Below are positions 38,822 to 46,937 of a stretch of 64,000 nucleotides of DNA, piece by piece (the first letter of the stretch is position 1; each line of letters begins with the position of its first letter). Below the pieces are notes generated by a model. The model saw nothing but the letters and a program-made list of their open reading frames with translations. It did not search any database and was not told the origin of the DNA. The stretch is from JAWVFM01 sp038237625 (lineage in GTDB: Bacteria; Actinomycetota; Thermoleophilia; Solirubrobacterales; 70-9), in assembly GCA_038237625.1 (NCBI GenBank), contig JBBRYM010000013.1, positions 1 to 64,000 of the forward strand. Reading direction: 5' to 3'. A program made the translations under genes and the position numbers.

Positions 38822-39298
38822 ATGGCTCGCGACTACGAGTTCCTGACCACGTGGGTCCTCACCGCTCCTCGCGAGCGAGTGTGGGACGCGATCTACGAGT
38901 CCGAGCGCTGGCCTCAGTGGTGGCGTGGGGTCGTGGAGGCCGAGCGCGAGGCAGAGGGTGACGCCGCCGGCCTCGGCCAGATCGGCCGTTACGTGTGGCG
39001 CTCGAAGCTTCCCTACAACCTCGAGTTCCGGATGCGCACGACGCGGGTCGAGCGCCCACGTCTGCTCGAGGGCGAGGCCTCGGGCGAGCTGGCGGGGGTC
39101 GGGCGCTGGCGCCTGTTCAAGGACGACGGCGCCACGGCTGTGATCTACGAGTGGAACGTGCACACCACGAAGCTCTGGATGAACGCGCTGGCGCCCGTCG
39201 CAAAGCCCGTCTTCGCCTGGAACCACGACTGGGTCATGCGCAACGGAGGCATGGGGCTGGCCGAGCTCCTGGGCTGCGAGCTTCTCGCCAGCGACTAA
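38822..39298 (+). CDS. SRPBCC-family (START/polyketide cyclase-like) protein
   Basis: A 158-aa protein with the first-strand pattern TTWVLTAPRERVWDAIYESERWPQWWRGV and later RVERPRLLEGEASGELAGVG, which are standard for SRPBCC helix-grip proteins. These bind hydrophobic ligands in a deep cavity. The ligand is unknown. It ends about 50 bp before the groES promoter. Confidence 0.82.
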   Translation: MARDYEFLTTWVLTAPRERVWDAIYESERWPQWWRGVVEAEREAEGDAAGLGQIGRYVWRSKLPYNLEFRMRTTRVERPRLLEGEASGELAGVGRWRLFKDDGATAVIYEWNVHTTKLWMNALAPVAKPVFAWNHDWVMRNGGMGLAELLGCELLASD

Positions 39299-39348
39299 AC
39301 CAAGCGCGGTCCGGCCCCTCAGCAGAACGCTCAAACAGCGAATCTGCC

Positions 39349-39377
39349 TTGAACAGACTTAGATCGCCGGTTACACT
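39349..39377 (+). promoter_or_regulatory. groESL promoter
   Basis: TTGAAC (39349-39354) and TACACT (39372-39377) are separated by exactly 17 bp. Transcription should begin around 39384, immediately before the CIRCE operator. Confidence 0.75.
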
Positions 39378-39386
39378 GCGGGAACG

Positions 39387-39411
39387 TGGCACTCTCACCT
39401 GTAGAGTGCCA
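39387..39411. promoter_or_regulatory. CIRCE operator (HrcA site) upstream of groES
   Basis: TGGCACTC-N9-GAGTGCCA is a perfect inverted repeat that matches the core of the CIRCE consensus (GCACTC-N9-GAGTGC), with the outer bases changed symmetrically. It lies just after the predicted transcription start, where HrcA would block groESL until heat stress. hrcA itself is not in the window. Confidence 0.88.
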
Positions 39412-39466
39412 GGAACCTACGAATCCAACCAACCAGAGCGTGCCCAGCACGCACGGAGGTACACAC

Positions 39467-39751
39467 ATGAACCTGAAGCCGCTTGGCGATCGCCTGATCG
39501 TCAAGGCAATCGAGGAGGAGGAGACCACAGCGAGTGGGATCGTCCTGCCCGACACCGCCAAGGAGAAGCCCCAGAAGGGCAAGGTCATCGCCGTCGGCGA
39601 TGGCGCCTACGAGGACGGCGAGCGCCGGCCTCTCGACGTCGCCGAGGGCGACGAGGTCCTGTACTCGAAGTACGGCGGCACCGAGATCAAGATCGACGGC
39701 GAGGATGTCCTCGTCCTGCGCGAGTCGGATGTGCTCGCCAAGGTCGTCTGA
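39467..39751 (+). CDS. groES: Co-chaperonin GroES
   Basis: A 94-aa GroES of normal length. It starts LKPLGDRLIVKAIEEEE, has the mobile-loop region TTASGIVLPDTAKEKPQKG, and ends VLVLRESDVLAKVV. The ATG was chosen over an upstream in-frame GTG at 39386 because GGAGG sits about 8 nt before it and it gives the canonical N-terminus. It caps the GroEL cavity. groEL follows after 36 bp with its own AAGGAG ribosome site. Confidence 0.97.
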   Translation: MNLKPLGDRLIVKAIEEEETTASGIVLPDTAKEKPQKGKVIAVGDGAYEDGERRPLDVAEGDEVLYSKYGGTEIKIDGEDVLVLRESDVLAKVV

Positions 39752-39787
39752 CCCCACGTCCACGACTTAGAAAGAAGGAGAAACCAC

Positions 39788-41419
39788 ATGGCTCACAAGG
39801 AGCTCAAGTATGACGCCGAAGCACGCGCGGCCCTCCAGGCCGGCGTTGACGGCGTCGCCAACGCTGTCAAGGTGACGCTCGGCCCCAAGGGTCGCTACGT
39901 CGTCCTCGACAAGAAGTTCGGCGCACCCACCATCACCAACGACGGCGTCACGATCGCTCGCGAGATCGAGCTCGAGGACGTCTTCGAGAACCAGGGCGCG
40001 CAGCTCGTCCGCGAGGTCGCCACGGCGACCAACGACGTCGCCGGCGACGGCACGACAACGGCCACGCTGCTCGCGCAGACCATCGTCCGCCACGGCCTCA
40101 AGAACGTTGCCGCGGGCGCCAACCCCCTCGCCCTGCGCCGCGGCATCGAGACCGCGGTGGACCAGGTCGTCGAGCAGCTTCGCGAGAAGCAGTCGAAGGA
40201 GGTCGGCGGCAAGGACCAGATCGCACGCGTCGCGGCCATCTCGGCGGCCGACGATGAGATCGGCAACGTCATCGCCGATGCCATCGAGAAGGTGGGCAAG
40301 GACGGCGTGGTGAACGTCGAAGAGGGCCAGACCTTCGGGATGGAGCTCGAGTTCACCGAGGGGATGCAGTTCGACAAGGGCTACATCTCGCCGTACATGA
40401 TCACCGACCAGGATCGGATGGAGGCTGTGCTCGAGGACCCGTACATCCTCATCGCCAACCAGAAGATCGGTTCGGTCCGCGACCTCCTGCCCATTCTCGA
40501 GCAGGTCATGCAGTCGGGCAAGCCGCTGGTCATCGTCGCCGAGGATGTCGAGGGTGAGTCCCTCGCGACGCTCGTCGTCAACAAGCTCCGGGGCACCTTC
40601 ACCGGCGTCTCGGTCAAGGCCCCCGGCTTCGGCGACCGCCGCAAGCGGATGCTGGAGGACATCGCGATCCTCACCGGTGGCGAGGTCATCACCGAGGAGA
40701 TGGGCCTCAAGCTGGAGAACACCCAGGTTGCCCAGCTCGGTCACGCTCGTCGCGTGGTCGTCTCCAAGGACACGACGACGATCATCGACGGCGCCGGCGA
40801 GAAGAAGGAGATCGAGGGCCGGATCAACCAGATCCGCCAGGAGATCGAGAACACCGACTCCGACTTCGATCGCGAGAAGCTCCAGGAGCGTCTCGCCAAG
40901 CTCGCCGGTGGGGTTGCGGTCGTCAAGGTCGGCGCCGCCACCGAGACCGAGATGAAGGAGAAAAAGCACCGCGTGGAGGATGCCCTGCAGGCGACTCGCG
41001 CGGCGCTCGAGGAGGGCATCGTGCCGGGCGGGGGCGTTGCGCTCCTGAACGCGTCCGAGGCCATCGACGCCGAAGGTCTCACCGACAACGACGAGAAGAC
41101 GGGTGCGGATATCATCCGTCGCTCGCTCGAGGCGCCGATCCGCCAGATTGCGGAGAACTCGGGGCTCGAGGGCTCGGTCGTGGTCGAGAAGATCCGCGGC
41201 CTGAAGGCAGGCGAGGGCCTCGACGCGTCAACGGGCGAGTACGGCGACCTGATCAAGGCCGGCGTCATCGATCCGACGATGGTGACCCGCTCGGCGCTTC
41301 AGAATGCCGCGTCGATCGCCAAGAACATCCTGACCACAGAGGCGATCGTCGCCGAGCCGCCCGAGAAGGACGGTGGCGGCATGGGCGGCGGCATGCCGGA
41401 CATGGGAGGCATGATGTAG
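39788..41419 (+). CDS. groEL: Chaperonin GroEL
   Basis: A 543-aa chaperonin. Family signatures include LGPKGRYVVLDKKFGAPTIT (in part), GDGTTTATLLAQ for ATP binding and AALEEGIVPGGGVALL. The C-terminal GGM-rich tail (MGGGMPDMGGMM) is present, so this is the folding-type GroEL rather than a His-tailed paralogue. It is the only groEL in the window. It is followed by three hairpins, of which the last is a strong terminator. Confidence 0.98.
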   Translation: MAHKELKYDAEARAALQAGVDGVANAVKVTLGPKGRYVVLDKKFGAPTITNDGVTIAREIELEDVFENQGAQLVREVATATNDVAGDGTTTATLLAQTIVRHGLKNVAAGANPLALRRGIETAVDQVVEQLREKQSKEVGGKDQIARVAAISAADDEIGNVIADAIEKVGKDGVVNVEEGQTFGMELEFTEGMQFDKGYISPYMITDQDRMEAVLEDPYILIANQKIGSVRDLLPILEQVMQSGKPLVIVAEDVEGESLATLVVNKLRGTFTGVSVKAPGFGDRRKRMLEDIAILTGGEVITEEMGLKLENTQVAQLGHARRVVVSKDTTTIIDGAGEKKEIEGRINQIRQEIENTDSDFDREKLQERLAKLAGGVAVVKVGAATETEMKEKKHRVEDALQATRAALEEGIVPGGGVALLNASEAIDAEGLTDNDEKTGADIIRRSLEAPIRQIAENSGLEGSVVVEKIRGLKAGEGLDASTGEYGDLIKAGVIDPTMVTRSALQNAASIAKNILTTEAIVAEPPEKDGGGMGGGMPDMGGMM

Positions 41420-41463
41420 CCAGCGCTTCGGCGCTACGCTCGCCGCGACAGGCGAGTGACTTG

Positions 41464-41495
41464 AAAAGGGCCCGGCGTTCGCGCCGGGCCCTTTT
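41464..41495. terminator. Strong bidirectional rho-independent terminator after groEL
   Basis: A perfect 14-bp stem, AAAAGGGCCCGGCG (41464-41477) with CGCCGGGCCCTTTT (41482-41495), closes on a TTCG tetraloop. The A-run and T-run make it usable from both sides: it ends groESL and also the convergent epimerase gene 17 bp away. Two smaller hairpins (41422-41435, 41439-41456) precede it. Confidence 0.93.
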
Positions 41496-41512
41496 CTTCG
41501 GCCAAATGCCGA

Positions 41513-42409
41513 TTAGACCTTGGGCTCGACGGGTTTCAGAACGTCCGCCATGCGGGCCGGCTCCACGCCCAACGAGCGAGCGCCGGCCGGCCCACCCGGC
41601 GAGACCATCGGGATCTCCATCAGCTCCGCCTCCTCCCAGGTCGCGAATACAGCCTCGCCCGCGAGGCGGCGGGCGGCGTTGAGGGTCATTCGCACCAGGT
41701 TCAGCGGGACGTGCACCAGGCGCCGCTCGCGCCCGCTGACCCGCGCGATCAGTCGCGCGATCTGGTTGTAGCTCAGGGTCTCGGGCCCGGCAAGTTCGAC
41801 GCGCTCCGGAATTTCTGCGGCATCGAGTGCTCCGATTACGCAGCGCGCGACGTCGCCGGCCCAGATCGGCTGGAACTTGGCGCGCCCGGAGCCCGAGATC
41901 GGCAGCAGCGGCAGCAGGGTCAGGCGGCGCATCAGGGTGATCCAGGGATCGCCGCGGTCGTAGATGATCGAGGGCGCCAGCACCGAGGTCGGGAGGGACG
42001 AGGCGCGCACGCCCTCCTCGGCCAGAGCCTTCGCCCGGAAGAAACGCGTGCGCTGAAACGGAGTCGCGCCGATGGCCGAGAAGAACACGAGCCGCTCGAC
42101 TCCTGCGAGCTCGGCCGCGCGCACCACGCGGGCGGTGCCCAGGGCGTTGATTTCTTCCACCGAGCCGCCCGCCTCGTCGCGGATCGAGGCGGCGAGGTGG
42201 ATCACGCTGTCGACCCCGCGAAACGCCTGGCGGCGAAGACGGGAGTCGGCGAGGCCGGCCAGGTCGCCGAGCGCCAGCTGAACATCGACGCGGTGGCGGG
42301 CGAGCCTGCGGGGATCCCGCACGAGCACTCGCACCGTCTCGCCGCGTTCGAGGAGCAGGGGCAGCAGGGCCTTGCCAACCGTCCCCGATGCCCCCGTGAG
42401 CAGGATCAC
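41513..42409 (-). CDS. NAD(P)-binding epimerase/NmrA-like protein
   Basis: A 298-aa atypical SDR. The N-terminal loop is LLTGASGTVGKALLPLLLERG, followed by RVLVRDPRRL, VIHLAASI and VFFSAIGATP. The usual Tyr-x3-Lys is not evident, as in the NmrA-like/complex I NDUFA9-like subgroup. It has no membrane span. The GTG start gives the family N-terminus directly. Substrate and role are unknown; it lies between the groESL terminator and the ferredoxin gene. Confidence 0.8.
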   Translation of the reverse strand: MILLTGASGTVGKALLPLLLERGETVRVLVRDPRRLARHRVDVQLALGDLAGLADSRLRRQAFRGVDSVIHLAASIRDEAGGSVEEINALGTARVVRAAELAGVERLVFFSAIGATPFQRTRFFRAKALAEEGVRASSLPTSVLAPSIIYDRGDPWITLMRRLTLLPLLPISGSGRAKFQPIWAGDVARCVIGALDAAEIPERVELAGPETLSYNQIARLIARVSGRERRLVHVPLNLVRMTLNAARRLAGEAVFATWEEAELMEIPMVSPGGPAGARSLGVEPARMADVLKPVEPKV

Positions 42410-42520
42410 GCCGTGGAGGTTATCCGCCTAGAATGCATGCCAGCCCGTGCGGCACGGCCGCCGGGCGTTGAACTTGAAGACGAGCTTTTTCGAGACCGAC
42501 GAGATGGAAGGGAGCCCGAC

Positions 42521-42784
42521 TTGGCCTACGTGATCGCCGAGCCGTGCATCGGCCAGAAGGACAACTCGTGTGTTGAGGTCTGTCCCGTGGACTGCATCCA
42601 CCCGACCCCCGACGAGCCCGACTACGAGTCGGTCGAGCAGCTTTACATCGATCCCGACGAGTGCATCGACTGCGACGCGTGCGTCGAGGCCTGCCCCGTC
42701 GACGCCTGCTTCGCCGAGGACCAGCTCCCCGAGGAGTGGTCCAAGTACACCGCGATCAACGTGGAGTACTACGCGGGTAAGTAG
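42521..42784 (+). CDS. fdxA: 7Fe ferredoxin (FdxA type)
   Basis: An 87-aa ferredoxin. The Cys pattern C9, C17, C21, C25 and, later, CIDCDACVEACP matches 7Fe ferredoxins with one [3Fe-4S] and one [4Fe-4S] cluster, including the Asp/Glu-rich YIDPDECIDC segment. The start is TTG, chosen because GGAAGGGAG lies 6 nt upstream and the next residues (AYVIAEPC) are the standard N-terminus. It probably carries electrons at low potential to cytosolic oxidoreductases. Confidence 0.93.
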   Translation: MAYVIAEPCIGQKDNSCVEVCPVDCIHPTPDEPDYESVEQLYIDPDECIDCDACVEACPVDACFAEDQLPEEWSKYTAINVEYYAGK

Positions 42785-42811
42785 CGCGTCCGGGTCGGAA
42801 GGCCCGTCGCT

Positions 42812-43966
42812 CTAGCCCTGGACGACGGGCAGCTCGGTGCCGCTGACGGCGCCGGCCGGGATCGCCACCGGGGGAGGCGCCTGCATCACCGGCAGCTCCT
42901 GAGGAGTTGCCGCGACGATGCCGCGCGCGGCGGCGCGAATCGCCTGCCCCGCGGGGGAGTCGGGCCGCTCGAGCACGAGGGGCGTGCCGCTATCAGCGTG
43001 CTCGCGAAGCTCCTCCGAGAGGGGTACCTTGCCCAGCAGCGGAACGTCGAGCTGATCGGCCAGGAGTTGGCCGCCGCCCTCGCCGAAGATCGTGAAGCGC
43101 TGGCCGTCGGGCGTGGTGAAGCCCGACATGTTCTCGATCACGCCGAAAACCTCGAGATCGACCTTCGCGGCCATCTCGGCCGCGCGCGCAGCGACGGTCT
43201 GCGCTGCGGGCTGCGGGGTCGTCACGATCAGCATCTTCGCCTGGGGTAGAAGCTGGGCCAGCGTCATCGACACGTCGCCGGTGCCGGGGGGAAGGTCCAG
43301 GAGCAGGTAGTCGAGCTCGCCCCAGTCCACGTCCTCGAGGAACTGCTGGATCGCCTTGTGGAGCATCGGCCCGCGCCAGACGACAGCGGAGTTGTCCTCC
43401 ACGAAGAACCCGATCGAGATGACCTTGACGCCTGCCGGTCCATCGAGAGGAAGGATCTTGCGCTCGCGGTTGACCTGCGGGCGGCCGCCGACGCCGAGCA
43501 TCCTCGGAATCGAGTAGCCGTAGACGTCGGCGTCGAGGGCGCCGGCGGACTGGCCCTCGGATGCCAGCGCGGCCGCGAGATTGGCCGTCATCGTCGACTT
43601 GCCGACACCACCCTTGCCGGAGGCGACACAGACCACGTTCTTCACCTTGGCCAGGGCTCCCTGCGGCAGCCGGCTACGGCCCAGGGCCTGCTGGAGCCCG
43701 GTCTTCTCCTCGTCGGAGAGAACGTCGAAGCCCACGCCGACGCGAGTCACGCCCTCGAGCACAACGACGTTCTCGACGACGGCCTGCTGAAAGTGGTTTC
43801 GGACCGGGCAGCCGGCCGTGGTGAGCGAGACGACCACGTCGACGCCGCCGTCATCACCGATGTCGATGGAGCGGACCATGCCGAGCTCGACAATCGATCG
43901 CCGCAGCTCGGGGTCGATGACGGCGCGCAGTGCGTCGGTTACCTGGTCCGAAGTGGGGAGTGTCAC
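42812..43966 (-). CDS. mrp: Mrp/NBP35-family P-loop ATPase (iron-sulfur carrier) with N-terminal MIP18 domain
   Basis: A 384-aa protein. The MIP18/DUF59 domain is about 1-95 (VIDPELRRSIVELGMV, TTAGCPVRNHF). The ATPase follows with the deviant Walker A ASGKGGVGKSTMTANLA (about 115-131), LDADVYGYSIP and LLLDLPPGTGD. It should act as an Fe-S cluster scaffold or carrier. The CxxC usually found after ENMS is missing here (ENMSGFTTPDGQ). It has about 20 extra Pro-rich residues at the end. It is convergent with fdxA. Confidence 0.9.
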   Translation of the reverse strand: MTLPTSDQVTDALRAVIDPELRRSIVELGMVRSIDIGDDGGVDVVVSLTTAGCPVRNHFQQAVVENVVVLEGVTRVGVGFDVLSDEEKTGLQQALGRSRLPQGALAKVKNVVCVASGKGGVGKSTMTANLAAALASEGQSAGALDADVYGYSIPRMLGVGGRPQVNRERKILPLDGPAGVKVISIGFFVEDNSAVVWRGPMLHKAIQQFLEDVDWGELDYLLLDLPPGTGDVSMTLAQLLPQAKMLIVTTPQPAAQTVAARAAEMAAKVDLEVFGVIENMSGFTTPDGQRFTIFGEGGGQLLADQLDVPLLGKVPLSEELREHADSGTPLVLERPDSPAGQAIRAAARGIVAATPQELPVMQAPPPVAIPAGAVSGTELPVVQG

Positions 43967-44303
43967 ACCCGAATTGTCGCAAAGCTGGTGAAAGGTGTTC
44001 CCGGGGGCCGCGCCCTAGCCCGGCAGGGCGGACGCGGAAGCTCGAAAAAATGCCCGCGGCGGAGCCGTGGCACGTTATTTCAGGCGAGAGCGGAGCACCT
44101 GCCGGAGTTAAATGACCAACGGGCCCATGATGGGCCCGTTGGTCGGGAGGAGAGGTTGCTATGTCTGCCCGCGAGATGTCATTGCGGGCGGCATTGCCGC
44201 CCTTACCTGCTGCTTTCGGGGCAAAGCCCCTCAACAACACACCCGGCGGGCAGATCCCTCCGGCGCGCCGCCAACCTCTCGCGCGGCGACCGGGCTAAGG
44301 GTG
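43967..44303. other. 337-bp non-coding stretch with several stable hairpins
   Basis: No credible gene is seen. The part nearest mrp is unstructured GC-rich DNA that should hold the mrp promoter. From 44114 there is a 14-bp perfect stem. Two overlapping, mutually exclusive stems follow: 44167-44172 with 44184-44189, and 44186-44192 with 44196-44202. A fourth hairpin pairs 44218-44222 with 44226-44230. Read on the minus strand, this is the 3' region of the coiled-coil gene and ends in a terminator-like hairpin. Confidence 0.6.
44114..44144 (-). terminator. 14-bp perfect hairpin, probable minus-strand terminator
   Basis: GACCAACGGGCCCA (44114-44127) pairs perfectly with TGGGCCCGTTGGTC (44131-44144) across a 3-nt loop. 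On the minus strand it is followed by ATTTAACT, a weak U-rich tail. It would end the transcript of the coiled-coil gene about 160 nt after its stop, leaving a structured 3' UTR. Confidence 0.6.
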
Positions 44304-44789
44304 CTAGACCAGCGTGGAGACGCGCTCCTGAACCGTGGACTGAGCCTTCTTGAGGTTGTCCTCGATCTGGGTGCGACCCTCGCGCACGCGCTTTTCGAGC
44401 TGCGTGCGGTTGCGCTTGACCGCGGTCTCGACCGAACGGCGACGCTGCTTGAGGTCGCGCTCGAAGCGATTGCTGGTGGTGCGCACCCGCTGCGTGGCGC
44501 GACGGCGGGCGCTGGCGCCACGACGCTCGACACGGTTGAGCTCGCGGGTGACCTGGGTGCGGAAGCTCTTCAGCTCGCGCTCAGCGGTCGTACGGGAGGT
44601 CCAGGGCTCGACGATCTCGTTGACGCGATCGGCGACGGTGAGGGCAGCACCAACGGGAACGTCGAGGCCGCGCTCAGCGGTCTGACGGACACGGTCGGAA
44701 GCGGTCTCGCTCGCCTGGGTCTGAGTCTTGGCGCTGGAAGCGTTGTTGGCGGTGGTCTTGTTGGCGGTGGTCTTGTTGGCGGTTGCCAT
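44304..44789 (-). CDS. Basic, coiled-coil-rich protein of unknown function
   Basis: A 161-aa protein. The N-terminus has a short repeat (NKTTANKTTANN) encoded by a 15-bp tandem DNA repeat. Residues about 35-85 are mixed. The rest is a long charged helical region rich in Arg, Lys and Glu (ELNRVERRGASARRRATQRV, LEKRVREGRTQIEDNLKKAQ), with heptad-like spacing. It recalls phasin or apolipoprotein-like proteins, but the high Arg content could also suit nucleic-acid binding. The ATG has GAGAGGGG about 8 nt upstream. No family was recognised. Confidence 0.7.
   Translation of the reverse strand: MATANKTTANKTTANNASSAKTQTQASETASDRVRQTAERGLDVPVGAALTVADRVNEIVEPWTSRTTAERELKSFRTQVTRELNRVERRGASARRRATQRVRTTSNRFERDLKQRRRSVETAVKRNRTQLEKRVREGRTQIEDNLKKAQSTVQERVSTLV
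44743..44783. repeat. 15-bp tandem repeat, about 2.7 copies
   Basis: Units TTGTTGGCGGTGGTC at 44743-44757 and 44758-44772, with a partial third unit to 44783, encode the repeated Asn-Lys-Thr-Thr-Ala at the N-terminus of the coiled-coil protein. Such perfect in-frame repeats may vary in copy number between strains. Confidence 0.85.
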
Positions 44790-44930
44790 ATGAATAACCC
44801 CTCTCGAATGGGTTGTGTTCTTTGGATTTAATGTCCTTACTTCTAAGGATATCGAGTCTATCAACCCGAACAGGTGTTTGTACTCTGGCCCTTGTGGGGG
44901 GTTACAGAACGGCGAGGGATCTGAAGGCGT

Positions 44931-46016
44931 TCAGGCGCGGGCGAGGGTGCCCACGCGTTCGATCCAAGCTGCGGGCGATTCGAGCTCGTCCGCCGTGGGC
45001 ATCGCCTCCGCCGAGCTCCAGACGAGGTTGAGGCAGTCAAGGCCGGCTTTCTCGACGACGCCGTCGCAGAACGCCTTGCCCAGCCGATATTGCTGCATCT
45101 TCATTTCCAACCCCAAGAGGCGTGCGATCGCAACTCCCAGGCCGGCACGCGACTGCCGGCGCTCGTCGAGGCGCGCCCTGAGCTCTGCCAGGTCGGCCTC
45201 GCGCCCGGGAGCGGCGCGGTCCATTGTGTGCTCGGCGTAGCCCTCGATCACCGCCATCACCGCCTGGAGACGGTCGAGCAACGCTGCCTGCTCCGGCCCG
45301 GCCAGCATGCGCGCTGCCTCGCCCCGCAGGAGCTTGCGCACGGTCTCGCGAGGATCGGAGGTCACCAGGCGCCGCGCCAGCGCACCGAGCCGAGCCCCGT
45401 CGATCCCGTTCGAGCTGGACTCGATCAATTCACGGAGCGTCGAGGCGATGTGATCCCGCAGCCACGGAACGCCCCCGAACTGCAGCGCGTGAGTGGTCTC
45501 GTGAAGAACGATCCATTCGAGGAAGACCGCCGCGTGGCCCCCGAGCTCACGGTGCGTGGCTTCGAGATTGGTCTCCACCAGGAACAGTCGCGGCATCCGC
45601 TGCGATTCGCCGAGCGAGATGTCGAACTGGCCGAGCACGCGCCGCGCCATGAGGCCGACGGCCGCTCCGGCCTCCGCGCCCGCAGCCCGGCCGGCGACCG
45701 CTCGCACGACGCCGTTCAGCGGCCCCGGCAGCGACAGCCCGGCGTTAATTTTCTTCTCGAGCTCCGCGGAGAGGTCCCGCAGGTTCGTGATTCCCGCCCG
45801 CGCCCACGCCGCACGGTCGATCGACTCGCCCACCGGAATGGGCGTTTCCGGCACAAGTCCCGTGTAGGCCGCAACGCGCGGCAGCGCAGCTTCGAAGGCG
45901 CCGGCGACGGCCTGCGGTCCGAAGGGACGCTCGCTTCCGATCGGCTCTGGAGTCGGGCCCGCCATCGTCGTTGCGACGCGCTCGGCCAGGCTCCAGTCGA
46001 CGAATTCGCTGCTCAT
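44931..46016 (-). CDS. DUF2342-family zinc metalloprotease (F420-associated)
   Basis: A 361-aa protein of the actinobacterial DUF2342 family, described as F420-biosynthesis-associated zinc metalloproteases. The zinc motif is VLHETTHALQFGGVPWL (HExxH, about 172-176), and a downstream Glu is in IEGYAEHTMD, where the third ligand and a partner His would be expected. N-terminal FVDWSLAERVA is also family-typical. It has no signal peptide. Its ATG overlaps the IMPase TGA (ATGA), so translation is coupled. The target is unknown. Confidence 0.87.
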   Translation of the reverse strand: MSSEFVDWSLAERVATTMAGPTPEPIGSERPFGPQAVAGAFEAALPRVAAYTGLVPETPIPVGESIDRAAWARAGITNLRDLSAELEKKINAGLSLPGPLNGVVRAVAGRAAGAEAGAAVGLMARRVLGQFDISLGESQRMPRLFLVETNLEATHRELGGHAAVFLEWIVLHETTHALQFGGVPWLRDHIASTLRELIESSSNGIDGARLGALARRLVTSDPRETVRKLLRGEAARMLAGPEQAALLDRLQAVMAVIEGYAEHTMDRAAPGREADLAELRARLDERRQSRAGLGVAIARLLGLEMKMQQYRLGKAFCDGVVEKAGLDCLNLVWSSAEAMPTADELESPAAWIERVGTLARA

Positions 46017-46897
46017 CGGCGCGCCTCCATTGCGTCGACGGCGCGCTGAGCCTCGGCGAGGGGTTCGAGCATCTCCTCCTCGAGCGCCGCGATCACGTGG
46101 TAGCGAACGTCCAGTCCCAGCCCAGCCTCGAGGCCTTCATCCGGAATCGCAAGCGCTCCTCCCGCCTCGCGCACGATGAGCTGGGCCGCAGCGAGGTCAA
46201 CGGACCGGCAGGGCCTGCCGGTCAGCATCCCATCGAAGCGCCCGCCCGCCACGTAGCAGAGGGAGATCGCGATCGAGCCGACGGCGCGAATGCGGAAGGC
46301 CTGTCCCGAAAGCACCCTGGCAACCTCCACCACACGCTCGGGCTTTGCCGACTCCATCCCAACCACCTCGAGCCCGTAGCCGGGGCCGCTGGCATTCAGC
46401 TCGGCGCCGTTGAGGGCGGCGCCGGCCCCGCGCACAGCCACGTACTCCTCGCGGGCTCCGAAGTCGTAGACATAGCCAAGCGCCACGTCGGCGAGGGACT
46501 CGCCATCCGCGATCGCAATCGAGAGCGCGTGACTGGGCAGCATCCTGCGGGCGTTCAGCGAGCCGTCGATCGGATCGATGACGGCGCGGCCCGCTCCATC
46601 GCCGGAGCCGATGGCCAGCTCGCCTCGCTCCTCGGAAATCGCCACGAGGAAAAGCCCAGCCTCGGCGAGCGCGTCGAGCTCGGAGAAGACCACGTCCTCA
46701 CAGCGACGGTCGATCGCGAGAGAGCGATCGCCGCCTTCCCCCACGCCCTCGTAGACCGTTCGGTCGGCTATCGAAGGGAAGGCGGCGAAGAGCTCGCGCT
46801 GGGCGTCGACCATCCGCCGAAAGGAATCCAGCCAGCGCCCGACGCCGAGGCCCAGGATCGTCGGGTCGCCGATCGGCGTGGTCGTCTGCGAAGCCAT
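46013..46897 (-). CDS. Inositol monophosphatase family protein
   Basis: A 294-aa Mg-dependent phosphatase fold. The metal and catalytic motif is VIDPIDGSLNARRMLPSHALSI, reduced from the usual WDPIDGTxNF; the C-terminal motif is PCRSVDLAAAQLIVREAGG. The first acidic site is in AISEERGE. It likely hydrolyses a sugar or inositol phosphate, but the substrate is unclear. It is the first gene of a two-gene unit with the DUF2342 protease and diverges from the helicase-nuclease gene across 40 bp. Confidence 0.85.
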   Translation of the reverse strand: MASQTTTPIGDPTILGLGVGRWLDSFRRMVDAQRELFAAFPSIADRTVYEGVGEGGDRSLAIDRRCEDVVFSELDALAEAGLFLVAISEERGELAIGSGDGAGRAVIDPIDGSLNARRMLPSHALSIAIADGESLADVALGYVYDFGAREEYVAVRGAGAALNGAELNASGPGYGLEVVGMESAKPERVVEVARVLSGQAFRIRAVGSIAISLCYVAGGRFDGMLTGRPCRSVDLAAAQLIVREAGGALAIPDEGLEAGLGLDVRYHVIAALEEEMLEPLAEAQRAVDAMEARR

Positions 46898-46937
46898 CGG
46901 CCAAGGCTACTGAGCGCCCAGATGTAGCTTTAGTGAG

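Noticed and set aside
44114..44290. SRP RNA, RNase P RNA, tmRNA or 6S RNA
   Set aside because: The conserved SRP loop (GGAAGCAGC-type), the RNase P and the tmRNA core motifs were not found on either strand.
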